This document shows, one piece after another, positions 49,501-58,438 of a stretch of 64,000 nucleotides of DNA. Both the position numbers and the translations under genes were made by a program. Each line of letters starts with the position of its first letter. Within the stretch, counting starts at the first letter, position 1. The stretch spans positions 62,001-126,000 of the forward strand of contig JADKCH010000007.1 of the NCBI GenBank assembly GCA_016714685.1. Reading direction: 5' to 3'. The notes beneath the pieces are model-generated. The model saw only the letters and a list, made by a program, of their open reading frames with translations. It had not been told where the DNA came from and ran no database searches. Origin of the DNA: Candidatus Geothrix odensensis. Lineage in GTDB: Bacteria; Acidobacteriota; Holophagae; Holophagales; Holophagaceae.

Positions 49501-50462
49501 ATGGCGCTGTCCATGGCGGTGGTCAGGAGGCGCTGTTCGGACAGGGCCCTGGCCCGCTCCACGGCCAGAGCCACTTGAGTCGAAACGAAGACCAGCAGAT
49601 CCCGCTCCTCGGCGCTGTAGCGGTGTCCCCCTTCGTAGCTCTGGATGACCAGGGCGCCGAAGACGCCGGCCTTCCCCTTGAGGGGCACCCCCAGCCAGTC
49701 CAGGGACAGGGTGCCGAGGGGCTCCACCTCCCCCGCCGCCTCGAGCGCCATCAGCGCCGCCTGGTCCACCAGCAGGGGCTGACCCCGGCGCAGGACCCAG
49801 GCCGTGAGGCCCCGGCCCAGGCGATGGGTCGGCGGCGCGGAATCCGACTGGTCGACCCAGTACGGGAAGGACACCAGCTCGGACACCGGGTCCCAGAGGG
49901 CGAAGTAGAGGTTCTCCGCGGGCATCAGGTCGCGGACGATGGCATGGACCCGCGGGAAGAGGTCCTCGGTGCGTCTGGCATCGAGGGCCGCCTCGGCGAT
50001 CCGGTATGTGGCTTTCTGCGTCAACTCGGCCCGCTTGCGGCTGGAGATGTCCTGGGCCACGGCGATGACCACCGGCTGGCCCAGGAGCGCCCCCGGGTAC
50101 AGCCGCACCTCCTTCGGGAAGATGGACCCATCCTGCCTCAGCCCCCAGTACTCGAACTGTTGCGGCACCCCCTGCAGCGCCTTGCCGAAGGCCGCTGCCA
50201 CGGCACCCGAGTCGTTCCGGTCCGGCGCGGACAGCACCTCAGGGGACTTCCCGATGAAGAAGGCCCGCGGGTAGCCGTACATCCTGGCCGCGCCTTCGTT
50301 CACCTCGAGGAAACGCCCTTCGGCGTCCTGGATGTAGATGGCCTCCGAGATCGCATCCAGAAGGCCCTGTGTGCTGTCGAGGCGGGCCTGCAGGCCTTCG
50401 GCCCGCTGCCTGAGGGTCTCGAGCGACTCTTGGGGGGCTCCGGGGGGCGGGCCTGAGGTCAT
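46557..50462 (-). CDS. multi-PAS/GAF hybrid sensor histidine kinase with receiver
   Basis: A 1301-residue soluble hybrid kinase. Order: short coiled coil, PAS (about 30-145), GAF (150-310), five further PAS domains (312-945), HisKA with His in AGGIAHDFNNLLTVVL, HATPase (about 1060-1170; EVVDSGIGMSPEVL, GRGLGLSAMLGIL) and a C-terminal receiver (1180-1300) with VLLVDDEEL and phospho-acceptor Asp in LVLMDLTMP. The DFNNLL form of the H-box is typical of hybrid kinases. PAS 3 and 4 are near-duplicates. It has no membrane segments, and stands 33 bp from the MFS gene. Confidence 0.92.
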   Translation of the reverse strand: MTSGPPPGAPQESLETLRQRAEGLQARLDSTQGLLDAISEAIYIQDAEGRFLEVNEGAARMYGYPRAFFIGKSPEVLSAPDRNDSGAVAAAFGKALQGVPQQFEYWGLRQDGSIFPKEVRLYPGALLGQPVVIAVAQDISSRKRAELTQKATYRIAEAALDARRTEDLFPRVHAIVRDLMPAENLYFALWDPVSELVSFPYWVDQSDSAPPTHRLGRGLTAWVLRRGQPLLVDQAALMALEAAGEVEPLGTLSLDWLGVPLKGKAGVFGALVIQSYEGGHRYSAEERDLLVFVSTQVALAVERARALSEQRLLTTAMDSAIDPVFGIEESGAFVFVNQTACTSLGYSQAELLRMHVWEVDPLILPADWPLRWERLRTRGANREETSHRRKDGSVFPVEISSSFLAAEGRELTFTHVRDISARKAADEALRASEDRFSKAFQASPDAININRLDGTYLDANPAFTRMSGWTREEYLGRTTLELGLWAEPEDRERMRCLLQTEGRFSDLEAPFRMKDGTVRTGLVSGAFIQVGGETCLLSITRDITKWKEAEAAIRYNEDKFTRAFQASPDAINITRLDDGTYFDVSEGFEKISGWTREEAIGRTALELNIWVEPKDRERAVELIRSQGEYTGLEIAFRRKDGRIITGLMSGKVMEVAGVTCLLSVTRDITDRKRAESTLKEAEQRLRTVLANSEAVIYQLDPQGRFTLSEGLGLSHLGLAPGQVVGMSALELYRGDEKTVDQIRVALGGKASRQITPAGGRLFDNFLTPVCNEQGQVESVIGIATDVTERQQMEEALRAERGLFVGGPVMVIRWGATPPWPVDYISPNVEKLLGYSPDDLTSGRILFDDLVHPEDRERIHRESAGMRARGASHFEQRYRLRNAAGEYRWFHDFTAQASPEAGSSYYLGYMLDITERLQVEEALRQSQKLESLGILAGGIAHDFNNLLTVVLGNLNLAQMNLPDQAPAQPYLARMEATVLRATELTKQMLAYSGRGHFLVRPQNLNVVVQEVTHLLEVSIPKKVRLRFDLEPGLPAIQADAAQIQQVVMNLVTNAADAIGDREGAIHLATSSARLEEKDLHSAYSIEPLAPGPYVLLEVVDSGIGMSPEVLARIFDPFFTTKATGRGLGLSAMLGILRGHGAGLQIQSEVGRGSRFRLCFPATGEAAAAAEPGQEATATPRLRGRVLLVDDEELILQTIGAALEALGLQVTTALDGLEALEQFRDARPRPDLVLMDLTMPRMDGREAFRAMHDLDPSVPIVLSSGFTEGDSLETLAGQGPAGFIQKPYQIKELRLLLQRVLGG

Positions 50463-50505
50463 GCCCCCATCATCGGCCCGGACCCCGCCGGAGCATAGCC
50501 TTGGT

Positions 50506-51564
50506 TCAGGCCCAGCGGAAGCGCCGGACCGCCAGCGCGAAGGCGGCCAGGGCCCAGGCCAGGACGATCAGCAGGCCCACGCCATGGCCCGCCAGTCCGG
50601 CACCGTCGTTGAACACCGCCCGCAGGGCCCGGATGAAGGGGGCGAGGGGCATCACGGCCACCGCCTGCTGCAGCCAGGCGGGGGCGGCGTCCAGGGTGAA
50701 GTAGACGCCGCTCAGCATCATGAGGGGGAAGAACACCAGGTTCGAGATGGCCGCGTAGCCCTCAGAAGTCTCGGCGAAGCCGCTGAGGGCGAAGCCGAAG
50801 GCCATGAAGCAGCCCGTCCCCAGGGTCATGATGAGCAGCAGGTCCAGGAAGGATCCCTGGTTCTGGATGCCGAAGACCAGGCGCCCCACCAGCAGCAGGA
50901 TGGCGGCCTGGACCACGGTCACCGTGAGGCGGTGCAGCACCTGGCCCAGCAGGAAGATCCACTTGGGCAGGGGCGTGACCGCCAGGCGCCGGAACTTGCC
51001 CTTCTCCCGGTAGGACACGTTCACCATGCCCACGCTGAAGAGGCCCATGCTGACGAGGTTCAGGCCCAGCAGGCCCGGCAACAGGAACGAGGCGTAGTTG
51101 GTCGAGCGCTTGTGGCCGGGGCTTTCGACCTGGGCGGGTATGCGCTGCGGCTCCGGGGAACCGCTCAGGCGGGCCTGGGCCACCAGCCAGGCCTGGTTCA
51201 CCAGCCCCGCGGTGGCACCGGCCTGGGCCATGAGGTAGCTGTTCAGGCGCAGGCGGTAGCCCTCGCCCTCGGGCTCAAGCTGTGCGGCGGTCTCGCCCCG
51301 GGACCAACGCGCTTCGGCCTCAGCCTTGGGGAGGGATTGGACCTGGAGGTGGAGGTCCTTCAGGGCCTGGTCGAGGGCTGCGTCCCGGGGCGTGGGGACG
51401 GGGGACTGCACGCGCACCACGGAGAGCTTCGGGCCGCCGCCATCCCGGAAGATGGTTCCGAAGCCCAGCAGCAGGACCACCGGAAAGGCGAAGGTCCAGA
51501 ACATGGCCACGCGATCGCGGCTGTAGAGCCGCCACTCCATGACGAATTGTCTCCAGAGCAACAT
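50506..51564 (-). CDS. ABC-2 type transporter permease
   Basis: A 352-residue membrane protein of the ABC-2 exporter family. One membrane helix near the N-terminus (VAMFWTFAFPVVLLLGFGTIF), a large external domain (about 45-185), then five more helices including YASFLLPGLLGLNLVSMGLF, WIFLLGQVLHRLTVTVVQAA and AAISNLVFFPLMMLSGVYF, the last a family signature. It should pair with the ATPase encoded 2 bp upstream. Substrate unknown; drugs, lipids or peptides are usual. Confidence 0.88.
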   Translation of the reverse strand: MLLWRQFVMEWRLYSRDRVAMFWTFAFPVVLLLGFGTIFRDGGGPKLSVVRVQSPVPTPRDAALDQALKDLHLQVQSLPKAEAEARWSRGETAAQLEPEGEGYRLRLNSYLMAQAGATAGLVNQAWLVAQARLSGSPEPQRIPAQVESPGHKRSTNYASFLLPGLLGLNLVSMGLFSVGMVNVSYREKGKFRRLAVTPLPKWIFLLGQVLHRLTVTVVQAAILLLVGRLVFGIQNQGSFLDLLLIMTLGTGCFMAFGFALSGFAETSEGYAAISNLVFFPLMMLSGVYFTLDAAPAWLQQAVAVMPLAPFIRALRAVFNDGAGLAGHGVGLLIVLAWALAAFALAVRRFRWA

Positions 51565-51566
51565 GG

Positions 51567-52487
<921 letters not shown>

Positions 52488-52537
52488 GGAAACCTCGGAG
52501 GTCACAGATACCACGGGGGATGGCTGTCTGGACAGGC

Positions 52538-53374
52538 TCAGAGGGTCCAGACTCTCCAGGCCTGGTGGGCGGCGCGCAGGGACCCGGCGGCGGCGTCCCG
52601 CCGGGCGATGGATTCGTACCGGGCCGCCCAGCAGCTGCCGGAGCCGCAGAGCAGGGGCTCGCCGCCGCTGCCGCGCAGGGCGTCGCGCACCGCGCCCAGG
52701 GGCGGACAGACCCGCAGGGCCGCCTCGGTCAGGTCGTTGCGCAAGGGGGGCGGGGCGCCGGCCGGCAGGGAGGGCAGCGGCTCGGGCTCCGGGTACCCGA
52801 CCTCCTGCAGGGCCCGGTACACGGCCGGGGTGCTGACGTGCAGGCCCGGATGCGCGATGAGCATCGGTTCCAGGGGTACGGGGCGCAGCGGGAAGACCCG
52901 CTCGCCGCGGTCCAGACCCAGGACGGTTCCGCCCAGGAGGAACAGGGGGACATCGCTGCCGAGTTCGCTGGCCAGGATCAGGAGGGCCTGGTCTTCCAGC
53001 CCCAGGTCGAACAGGCGGTTGCCCAGGCGCAGGGCGGCGGCGGCGTCACTGCTGCCCCCGCCGAGCCCCGCGCCATGGGGGACGTGCTTCTCCAGCTCCA
53101 GCCGTGCGGGCAGGGGGCGGTCCGCCACGCGCTCCAGCTGGCGCCAGGCGCGGAGGACCAGGTTGGATTCGTCAGCCACCAGGCCGTGGCCGGCGGGGCC
53201 GGAGATCTCCAGCGAGAGGCTGGCCGCAGGTTCCCCGGACAGCAGGTCCGTGAGTCCCGGCACGCCCTCCAGCACCGTGGTCACCAGCTCCAGCTCATGG
53301 AAGCCGTCCGCCCGGCGACCAAGCACGGCGAGGAAGCGGTTGAGTTTGGCGGGGGCCTGGATCGTGAGAACCAT
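52538..53374 (-). CDS. ispE: 4-diphosphocytidyl-2-C-methyl-D-erythritol kinase
   Basis: GHMP kinase of the MEP isoprenoid pathway. The 278-residue product starts MVLTIQAPAKLNRFLAVLG, has the ATP-binding VPHGAGLGGGSSDAAAALR and a third GHMP motif near the C-terminus (LCGSGSCWAARY). Length is normal to slightly short. ATG 53374 has GGAGG upstream; ATG 53392 is less likely. It is divergent from the thioesterase gene, so it may have its own promoter. Confidence 0.93.
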   Translation of the reverse strand: MVLTIQAPAKLNRFLAVLGRRADGFHELELVTTVLEGVPGLTDLLSGEPAASLSLEISGPAGHGLVADESNLVLRAWRQLERVADRPLPARLELEKHVPHGAGLGGGSSDAAAALRLGNRLFDLGLEDQALLILASELGSDVPLFLLGGTVLGLDRGERVFPLRPVPLEPMLIAHPGLHVSTPAVYRALQEVGYPEPEPLPSLPAGAPPPLRNDLTEAALRVCPPLGAVRDALRGSGGEPLLCGSGSCWAARYESIARRDAAAGSLRAAHQAWRVWTL

Positions 53375-53412
53375 GCCTCCACGGTAGCGCAATGAGCCGC
53401 TAGGCTGATCCG

Positions 53413-53916
53413 ATGGTTCTGCTGTTCCGCACCCTCTGGAAGGGGCTCACGCTCCGCTTTCGTTCGCCCCTGGAGGCGCTCGGGAGCTCGGTCCTCGCCT
53501 TCCGGGTGTGGCCCAACGACCTCGACGTGAACGTGCACATGAACAATGGGCGGTTCCTCAGCGTGATGGATCTGGGCCGCTTCGACCTCACGTTCCGGAC
53601 GGGCCTGGGGAAGGCCATGCTGCGGAACCGCTGGCAGCCCCTGGTGGGCGGCGTCACCATCCGCTACCGCCGCAGCCTCGATCCCTTCGAAGCCTACGAG
53701 CTGCACACCCGGCTGCTGGGCTGGGACGCCAAGTGGTTCTTCCTGGAGCAGCGCTTCATGAAACGCGGCGGAGTCCTGGCCGCGGAGGGCGTGGTGCGGG
53801 CCCTGTTCCGGGGCCGGGAGGGCAACGTGCCCGTGGCCGAGGTGCTTCGCCAGATGGGCTATGCAGGCCCCGATCTGGAAGCTCCAGAGGCAATCCGGCG
53901 CTGGGCTGAGGGCTGA
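53413..53916 (+). CDS. acyl-CoA thioesterase-like hotdog protein
   Basis: A 167-residue hotdog-fold protein of the 4HBT/THEM6-like group. FRVWPNDLDVNVHMNNGRFLSVMDLGRFDL has the catalytic-site Asp and the HMNN motif; YRRSLDPFEAYELHTRLLGW is the central strand pair. It probably hydrolyses a cytosolic acyl-CoA, but the substrate is unknown. A TAGGCT hexamer at 53401-53406 ends 6 bases before the ATG and no ribosome-binding site is seen, so the message may be leaderless. Confidence 0.78.
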   Translation: MVLLFRTLWKGLTLRFRSPLEALGSSVLAFRVWPNDLDVNVHMNNGRFLSVMDLGRFDLTFRTGLGKAMLRNRWQPLVGGVTIRYRRSLDPFEAYELHTRLLGWDAKWFFLEQRFMKRGGVLAAEGVVRALFRGREGNVPVAEVLRQMGYAGPDLEAPEAIRRWAEG

Positions 53917-53922
53917 TCAGCC

Positions 53923-54714
53923 CTACAGTCCGTCCTCCAGCTCAAATTCGGGATCGGGAATCGACAGGATCTCCGGGCCGTTCCGGGTGATGGCGATGTC
54001 GTGCTCGAACTGGGCCGACAGGCCGCCGTCCTTGGTGCGCACGGTCCAGCCGTCGGGTTCCACCAGGCACTTGTGGCTGCCGGTGTTGAGGATGGGCTCG
54101 ATGGTGATGGTCATGCCCGGTTCCATGCGGAAGCCCGTGCCCGCCTTCTGCTCGGCGAACACCACCTGGGGGTCCTCGTGCAGGTCGCGGCCGAGGCCGT
54201 GGCCGATGTACTCGCGCACCACGGAGTACCCCCGCTCCTCGGCGAAGGACTGCACGGCCGTGGCCATGTCGCCCAGGCGCAGGCCGGGCCGGCAGTGCTC
54301 GATGCCCACGAACATCGCCAGCTGCGCCGTCTGGATGAGCATCCGGGCTTCTTCGGTGATCTTCCCCACGCCCACCGTAAGACAGGTGTCGCCGTGGAAG
54401 CCATCCAGCTTGGCCCCGCAGTCGATGGCGATGATGTCGCCCTCCTGCAGCACGTATTTGGACGGGATGCCGTGGACCACCTTGTCGTTCACGGAGGTGC
54501 AGAGGGTGCCGGGGAAGCCGTGGTAGCCCTTGAAGCTGGGCGTGGCGCCCTGCTGGCGGATGTAGGTCTCGGCGATCTTGTCGAGCTCCAGCAGGCTCAC
54601 GCCGGGCCGGGCGGCACGGGCCGCGATGCGCAGGGCATTGGCTGCCAGGCGGCAGGATTCCCTGAGCTTGTCGATCTCCTTCTTGCTCTTGTAGCGGATC
54701 TGTTCGCGGATCAG
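53923..54714 (-). CDS. map: methionine aminopeptidase type I, apparent CTG start
   Basis: Removes N-terminal methionine from new proteins. The metal ligands are present: Asp pair in IDCGAKLDGFHGDTC, His in GHGLGRDLHEDP, Glu in MEPGMTITIEPIL and Glu in QFEHDIAITRNG; HGFPGTLCTSVNDKVVHG holds the substrate-site His. The conserved N-terminal helix (RYKSKKEIDKLRESCRLAAN) lies upstream of the first GTG (54600), and no ATG, GTG or TTG precedes it before a stop. CTG 54714 lies 7 bases after AGGAGGG and gives 263 residues, the normal length. Confidence 0.9.
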   Translation of the reverse strand: MIREQIRYKSKKEIDKLRESCRLAANALRIAARAARPGVSLLELDKIAETYIRQQGATPSFKGYHGFPGTLCTSVNDKVVHGIPSKYVLQEGDIIAIDCGAKLDGFHGDTCLTVGVGKITEEARMLIQTAQLAMFVGIEHCRPGLRLGDMATAVQSFAEERGYSVVREYIGHGLGRDLHEDPQVVFAEQKAGTGFRMEPGMTITIEPILNTGSHKCLVEPDGWTVRTKDGGLSAQFEHDIAITRNGPEILSIPDPEFELEDGL

Positions 54715-54758
54715 GGCGGCGCCCTCCTCTCTCCCAGTCTAACGGGTAGAATGTCGGC

Positions 54759-55100
54759 ATGGCGCGACCTTCGACGATCCCAGTGATGACAGCGGTTCTG
54801 GCGGTGCTTCTGAATGGATGCCGCGGAGTTCCCACCCGGCCCGCCTCGGTGCCGCCCGAGGCAGTCTGGGGCGGCGAGGGCCGGCAGGGCCTGTTCCTGA
54901 AGGTCGAAGGACACCAGGGCACCCTCTGGCAGTTGCAGGTCTGGGACCGCAAGGGTCAGCTCCTGGGCTCCGGGCCCTTCCGGCTCCGCGGGTTCGCCAA
55001 GGCCCGGATCGTGCCCGAGGAGATCCTCGGCTGGGAGCAGGGGGCGCTGCACCTGAAGGACGGCACCTGGCTCGTGCCCGAAGCGCCGGCCCCGAAGTGA
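54759..55100 (+). CDS. small predicted lipoprotein
   Basis: A 113-residue protein with a lipoprotein signal: a hydrophobic stretch MTAVLAVLLNGC in which the cysteine at residue 21 is the likely lipidation site. The mature part is a small beta-rich domain (LFLKVEGHQGTLWQLQVWD, GSGPFRLRGFAKARI). I do not recognise a family. TAGAAT at 54747-54752 ends 6 bases before the ATG. It is divergent from map, and its stop overlaps the next start as GTGA. Confidence 0.65.
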   Translation: MARPSTIPVMTAVLAVLLNGCRGVPTRPASVPPEAVWGGEGRQGLFLKVEGHQGTLWQLQVWDRKGQLLGSGPFRLRGFAKARIVPEEILGWEQGALHLKDGTWLVPEAPAPK

Positions 55101-55723
55101 CGGCCTACACCCGGGAGGAGAAGGACTGGCTGGAGCGCGAGTGGGCCTTCCGGGCCTGGGGCCGGGCCGGGCTGCTGTCCACCGACGACTACCGGCAGGT
55201 GCTGGCCTGGGAGGCGGAGGCGGTACCCATGGACCTGGTGGTGGCCGCGCTCAACGCCTTCTTCGATCGCCGGGAGAAGCGCGAGAAGCCGCGCACCTTC
55301 GTAGCCCTCAAGCACCTGGACCGGGACGTGGCCAAGGCCGTGAAGCTGCGCGAATCCCTGCTGCGCGCGGGGCCGGAGCTGGAAGCGGGGAAGGGCTGGA
55401 TCCAGGTGAAGGCGCCCCTGCGGGAGGATCCCGCGGCCAAGGCGGCCTTCGAGGCCTGGCGGCGCCTCCAGGTCTCGGCCCCCTCGCCAGAGGCCGCGGG
55501 CTACCTGGACCACCACGACCAGGAGCGGGAGGCCCGGGCCGCCCTGCTGGCCCTCGCCGAGGCCGCGCTGGGTCCGGCGGCCGAGGCGCTGCGGGAGGAG
55601 CTTCGCCAGCGGCTCGAGGCTGCGGACATGAAGGAGGGCAGCCTCGTCTGGAAGCGGGCCTGGAACCACCACTGGGCCCGGCTGGTGGCCTCGGCCTGGA
55701 ACCTGCCCCTGGGTGGCGCATGA
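55097..55723 (+). CDS. uncharacterised helical protein
   Basis: A 208-residue protein starting at GTG in a GTGA overlap with the lipoprotein gene. It is soluble, without signal peptide or membrane segment, and mostly helical, with many Ala, Glu, Arg and Trp (EKDWLEREWAFRAWGRAG, DLVVAALNAFFDRREKRE, WKRAWNHHWARLVA). I recognise no catalytic motif or family. Its stop overlaps the following gene as ATGA, so the three products are probably made together. Confidence 0.6.
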   Translation: MTAYTREEKDWLEREWAFRAWGRAGLLSTDDYRQVLAWEAEAVPMDLVVAALNAFFDRREKREKPRTFVALKHLDRDVAKAVKLRESLLRAGPELEAGKGWIQVKAPLREDPAAKAAFEAWRRLQVSAPSPEAAGYLDHHDQEREARAALLALAEAALGPAAEALREELRQRLEAADMKEGSLVWKRAWNHHWARLVASAWNLPLGGA

Positions 55724-57021
55724 GCGCGGAATCCAGATGGAGCCGGGAACTCGAGACACCCTCCGAGGGCTTCTTTGCTGCCTATGTCGAACGGACCTCC
55801 GAGCCCGATGGCGTGCGCGATGCCGTGCGGGAGGCGCTGAAGACCCTCATCCCCCGCATCGACTGGGAGGCCTACCAGCCCCACGTGCCCCACGGGCTGC
55901 CGGGCCTGCGGGCCGTGCTGCGGCTCCAGCCCCTGCTGGGGGAACGCAGCTTCCACCGGGCCCTGGCCACCCAGCTGCACATGGCGGCCACGGAGGGACG
56001 GCGCCAGGGCCAGGTGGCTGCCCAGGTGCAGGCGGCCAAGGGCAGCGGCAGCTGGCGCAACCTGGAGGGCTTCATCCAGTCCCGCCGGCCCGGCCTGGCC
56101 TACGCCGAGGCCCAGGGCTTCGAGCTGCCTGGGCTGGACGATTTCCAGCGGCTGGGGCGGCTGACGGAGCTGGACATGGCCAATGTCGGGCACAAGGCCG
56201 TCCTCTGCGATCACTTGGCGGAGCTGCACGGGCGCCTGGGGCACCCGAAGGCCACGGGCCGGCGGTTGTTCGGCCTCGCGGCCTGGCTGGCGGCCACGCC
56301 CGAAGACACCTTCTGGGCCCGGCGCGCCGCCAAGCGGCTGGTGGGGGCCGAGGTGGCCGTGCCCTGGACCGACGCCATCCTCGGCGGGGAGGCCCTTGAA
56401 AGCCAGGTGCGCGACCTCTGCGACCTGGGCCTGGTGGCCCTGCTGGATCGCTTCACCGAGCGGCTGAAGGCGGGACAGGGCTCCGGCGACACCTTGGCCG
56501 CCCTGGTCCTGGCCGCTTCCGAGAAGCAGCTGGACGCGCGTCGTGACCTGGAAGGCAAGACCGCCTGGACCTTCGCCTACCTGGCCACCCTTGCCCGCAC
56601 CCGGCCCGCGGATCCACGCATCTGGTGCCAGGCCGCGGCCCTGGTGAACCTCTTCCCCACGGACGAGCCCGAGGACCGGGTGCAGCCTGGGCTGGTGTCC
56701 GCGGTCGCGCCGGAGGCGCTGCTGGAGGCCATCCTGGACAGCGAGGCCGCGCTGGCCATGGGCCAGGCCCAGAGCCTCCTCCGGGGCGGCAAGGCCGGTG
56801 CCGTGCTGGAGACCCTCGCCGAGGCCGCCACCCGCAACGATCCCACCTTCAACCACGCCCACCAGCTGATCGCCGTGGCCGCCGCCGCGGATCTGGTGCC
56901 GCACCTGCCGACCTTGGCGAGCGAGGCCATGCTGGTGGCTCTGGCCAAGAGCCTGGCCAACAGCCAGGGCAGCGGGGACCTGGGGCGCCTGGCGGACCGG
57001 GCGCTGGGCAGTGGGAACTGA
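55720..57021 (+). CDS. uncharacterised helical protein
   Basis: A 433-residue protein coupled by ATGA to the 208-residue gene. No signal peptide or membrane helix. It is Ala/Leu-rich and helical throughout, with TPR- or HEAT-like spacing in places (GHKAVLCDHLAELHGRLGH, AQSLLRGGKAGAVLETLAEA, HAHQLIAVAAAADLVPHL), and a histidine-rich central part. I recognise no family. Third member of the 54759-57021 set. Confidence 0.6.
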   Translation: MSAESRWSRELETPSEGFFAAYVERTSEPDGVRDAVREALKTLIPRIDWEAYQPHVPHGLPGLRAVLRLQPLLGERSFHRALATQLHMAATEGRRQGQVAAQVQAAKGSGSWRNLEGFIQSRRPGLAYAEAQGFELPGLDDFQRLGRLTELDMANVGHKAVLCDHLAELHGRLGHPKATGRRLFGLAAWLAATPEDTFWARRAAKRLVGAEVAVPWTDAILGGEALESQVRDLCDLGLVALLDRFTERLKAGQGSGDTLAALVLAASEKQLDARRDLEGKTAWTFAYLATLARTRPADPRIWCQAAALVNLFPTDEPEDRVQPGLVSAVAPEALLEAILDSEAALAMGQAQSLLRGGKAGAVLETLAEAATRNDPTFNHAHQLIAVAAAADLVPHLPTLASEAMLVALAKSLANSQGSGDLGRLADRALGSGN

Positions 57022-57095
57022 CCGGCGCTTCAATGCGTTGATTCACGGACCAACACTGGCACAGGTATGCTGACTCGATGGTTTCCGGAGCGAAC

Positions 57096-58430
57096 ATGCG
57101 GTGGTTGATTTGCCTGGTATTCGCTGTGGGTTGGCTGCCGGTTCAGGCTCAGGCGCCATCTCCCTTAAGCCCGAGGGCTCAGATGTTGGATCGGACCTTG
57201 AGTGACATCAAGGGCGCCCTGTTGGTGGTGGTGGACGGTCCCAAGGGCGAATGGAAAGCCAAGATCGATGCCCTGACATCGGATCCCGAGTGGATGGATT
57301 TGGAGATCGGAGTTTCCTACTACGGGTCCAAGGCCTCGGAAGTGGAGAGCCTTCTGCGCCAGAAATACCAGGCGGGGCCTCGACCTCAGTGGGTGCTATT
57401 CGGGGCAGGGCCCCGGGTGGTGGCCACAGGAGGGACTGCTCCTGACGCGAAGGCCATGGCGAAGGTGGTCGAGGAGAATGGAATCCGATCGGTGATCCAG
57501 ATTCTGAGGGACTTCGTGCGCCGCAATCCGGACCACCTTGAGGCGCGCGCGACCCTGTGCAGCTATCTCAGGCCCAGGGCCTCGAAAAAGACCCTGCTGC
57601 GGACGGGGGGGAAAGTGGAACCCATGCGCCCTGCGGACGAATCGTACGATGCGGTGAAGGAGCAGAAGGAGCGAGAGGCCAAGGAAGAAGCGAAGGCCAG
57701 GGAGCAGCAGGAGGAGAAGCCGCCGCTCCAGCTGAGCGCCGAAGACGATCAGGCCATCTGGGGCGAACTGGCTGACCTGCTCGCCACGACCTTCCGCAGC
57801 GGAGACTGGCTGGAGATGCAGAACCCATGGACCTTGACTCCGGATGAGACGGCTGTTCACAGCCCACTCATGCAGGAGGTGAGCCGAACTGCGGCGCCCG
57901 AAGTGGAGCGGGCCCTTGCCCGGAATCCCACCTCCTGGAGCCACTGGCAGCTTTGGTTGGGGTTGACACGCACATTCGGAGGGAAACCCATTCGTCCACT
58001 CCTGGACAACCTCGTGCCGGTACCCACCTATTCCGCCATGAACTGGCCGCCCTATTCCGTCCGCGACGCCTATGTGAAGGACGCCCGCAAGCGGAAAGAC
58101 TGGACCGGCATCCGGGACCTCCTCATGCCCCAAATCGAAATGAACCGTCTGTGGGAGGCAGCCCAGGACCAGAGAACGGAGTGGGTCATCCGGAAGGATG
58201 GGAAGATTCAGGAGAACACGGAGACCGGGGACTACTGGCGAGGCACTTTTGAACCTCTGGTGGAGGCCCTGCTGTGGCTGGGAGACGCTGGCAAGGCGGA
58301 TGATCTCGTGCGGGAGCGCTTCGGCAAGCACCCCTGGTCGGGGCTCCCGGCACGGGCCGCGGCGGTGGCCCTGCGCTGCAACCAGTCGAACCTCGCGGCC
58401 CAGTGGTCCGCGCTGGGCGCCGGGAAGTAG
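57096..58430 (+). CDS. uncharacterised exported protein
   Basis: A 444-residue protein with signal peptide MRWLICLVFAVGWLPVQAQA. An alpha/beta N-terminal part (ALLVVVDGPKGEWKAKIDAL, PQWVLFGAGPRVVATGG, about 35-120) is followed by a charged, coiled-coil-like stretch rich in Lys and Glu (about 180-210) and a Trp-rich helical C-terminal half. No family recognised. ATG 57096 has GGAG five bases upstream; ATG 57078 would add six residues. A weak TTCACG-18-TATGCT promoter (57042-57071) precedes it. Base composition is less GC-rich than its neighbours. Confidence 0.6.
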   Translation: MRWLICLVFAVGWLPVQAQAPSPLSPRAQMLDRTLSDIKGALLVVVDGPKGEWKAKIDALTSDPEWMDLEIGVSYYGSKASEVESLLRQKYQAGPRPQWVLFGAGPRVVATGGTAPDAKAMAKVVEENGIRSVIQILRDFVRRNPDHLEARATLCSYLRPRASKKTLLRTGGKVEPMRPADESYDAVKEQKEREAKEEAKAREQQEEKPPLQLSAEDDQAIWGELADLLATTFRSGDWLEMQNPWTLTPDETAVHSPLMQEVSRTAAPEVERALARNPTSWSHWQLWLGLTRTFGGKPIRPLLDNLVPVPTYSAMNWPPYSVRDAYVKDARKRKDWTGIRDLLMPQIEMNRLWEAAQDQRTEWVIRKDGKIQENTETGDYWRGTFEPLVEALLWLGDAGKADDLVRERFGKHPWSGLPARAAAVALRCNQSNLAAQWSALGAGK

Positions 58431-58438
58431 GAAGACCG

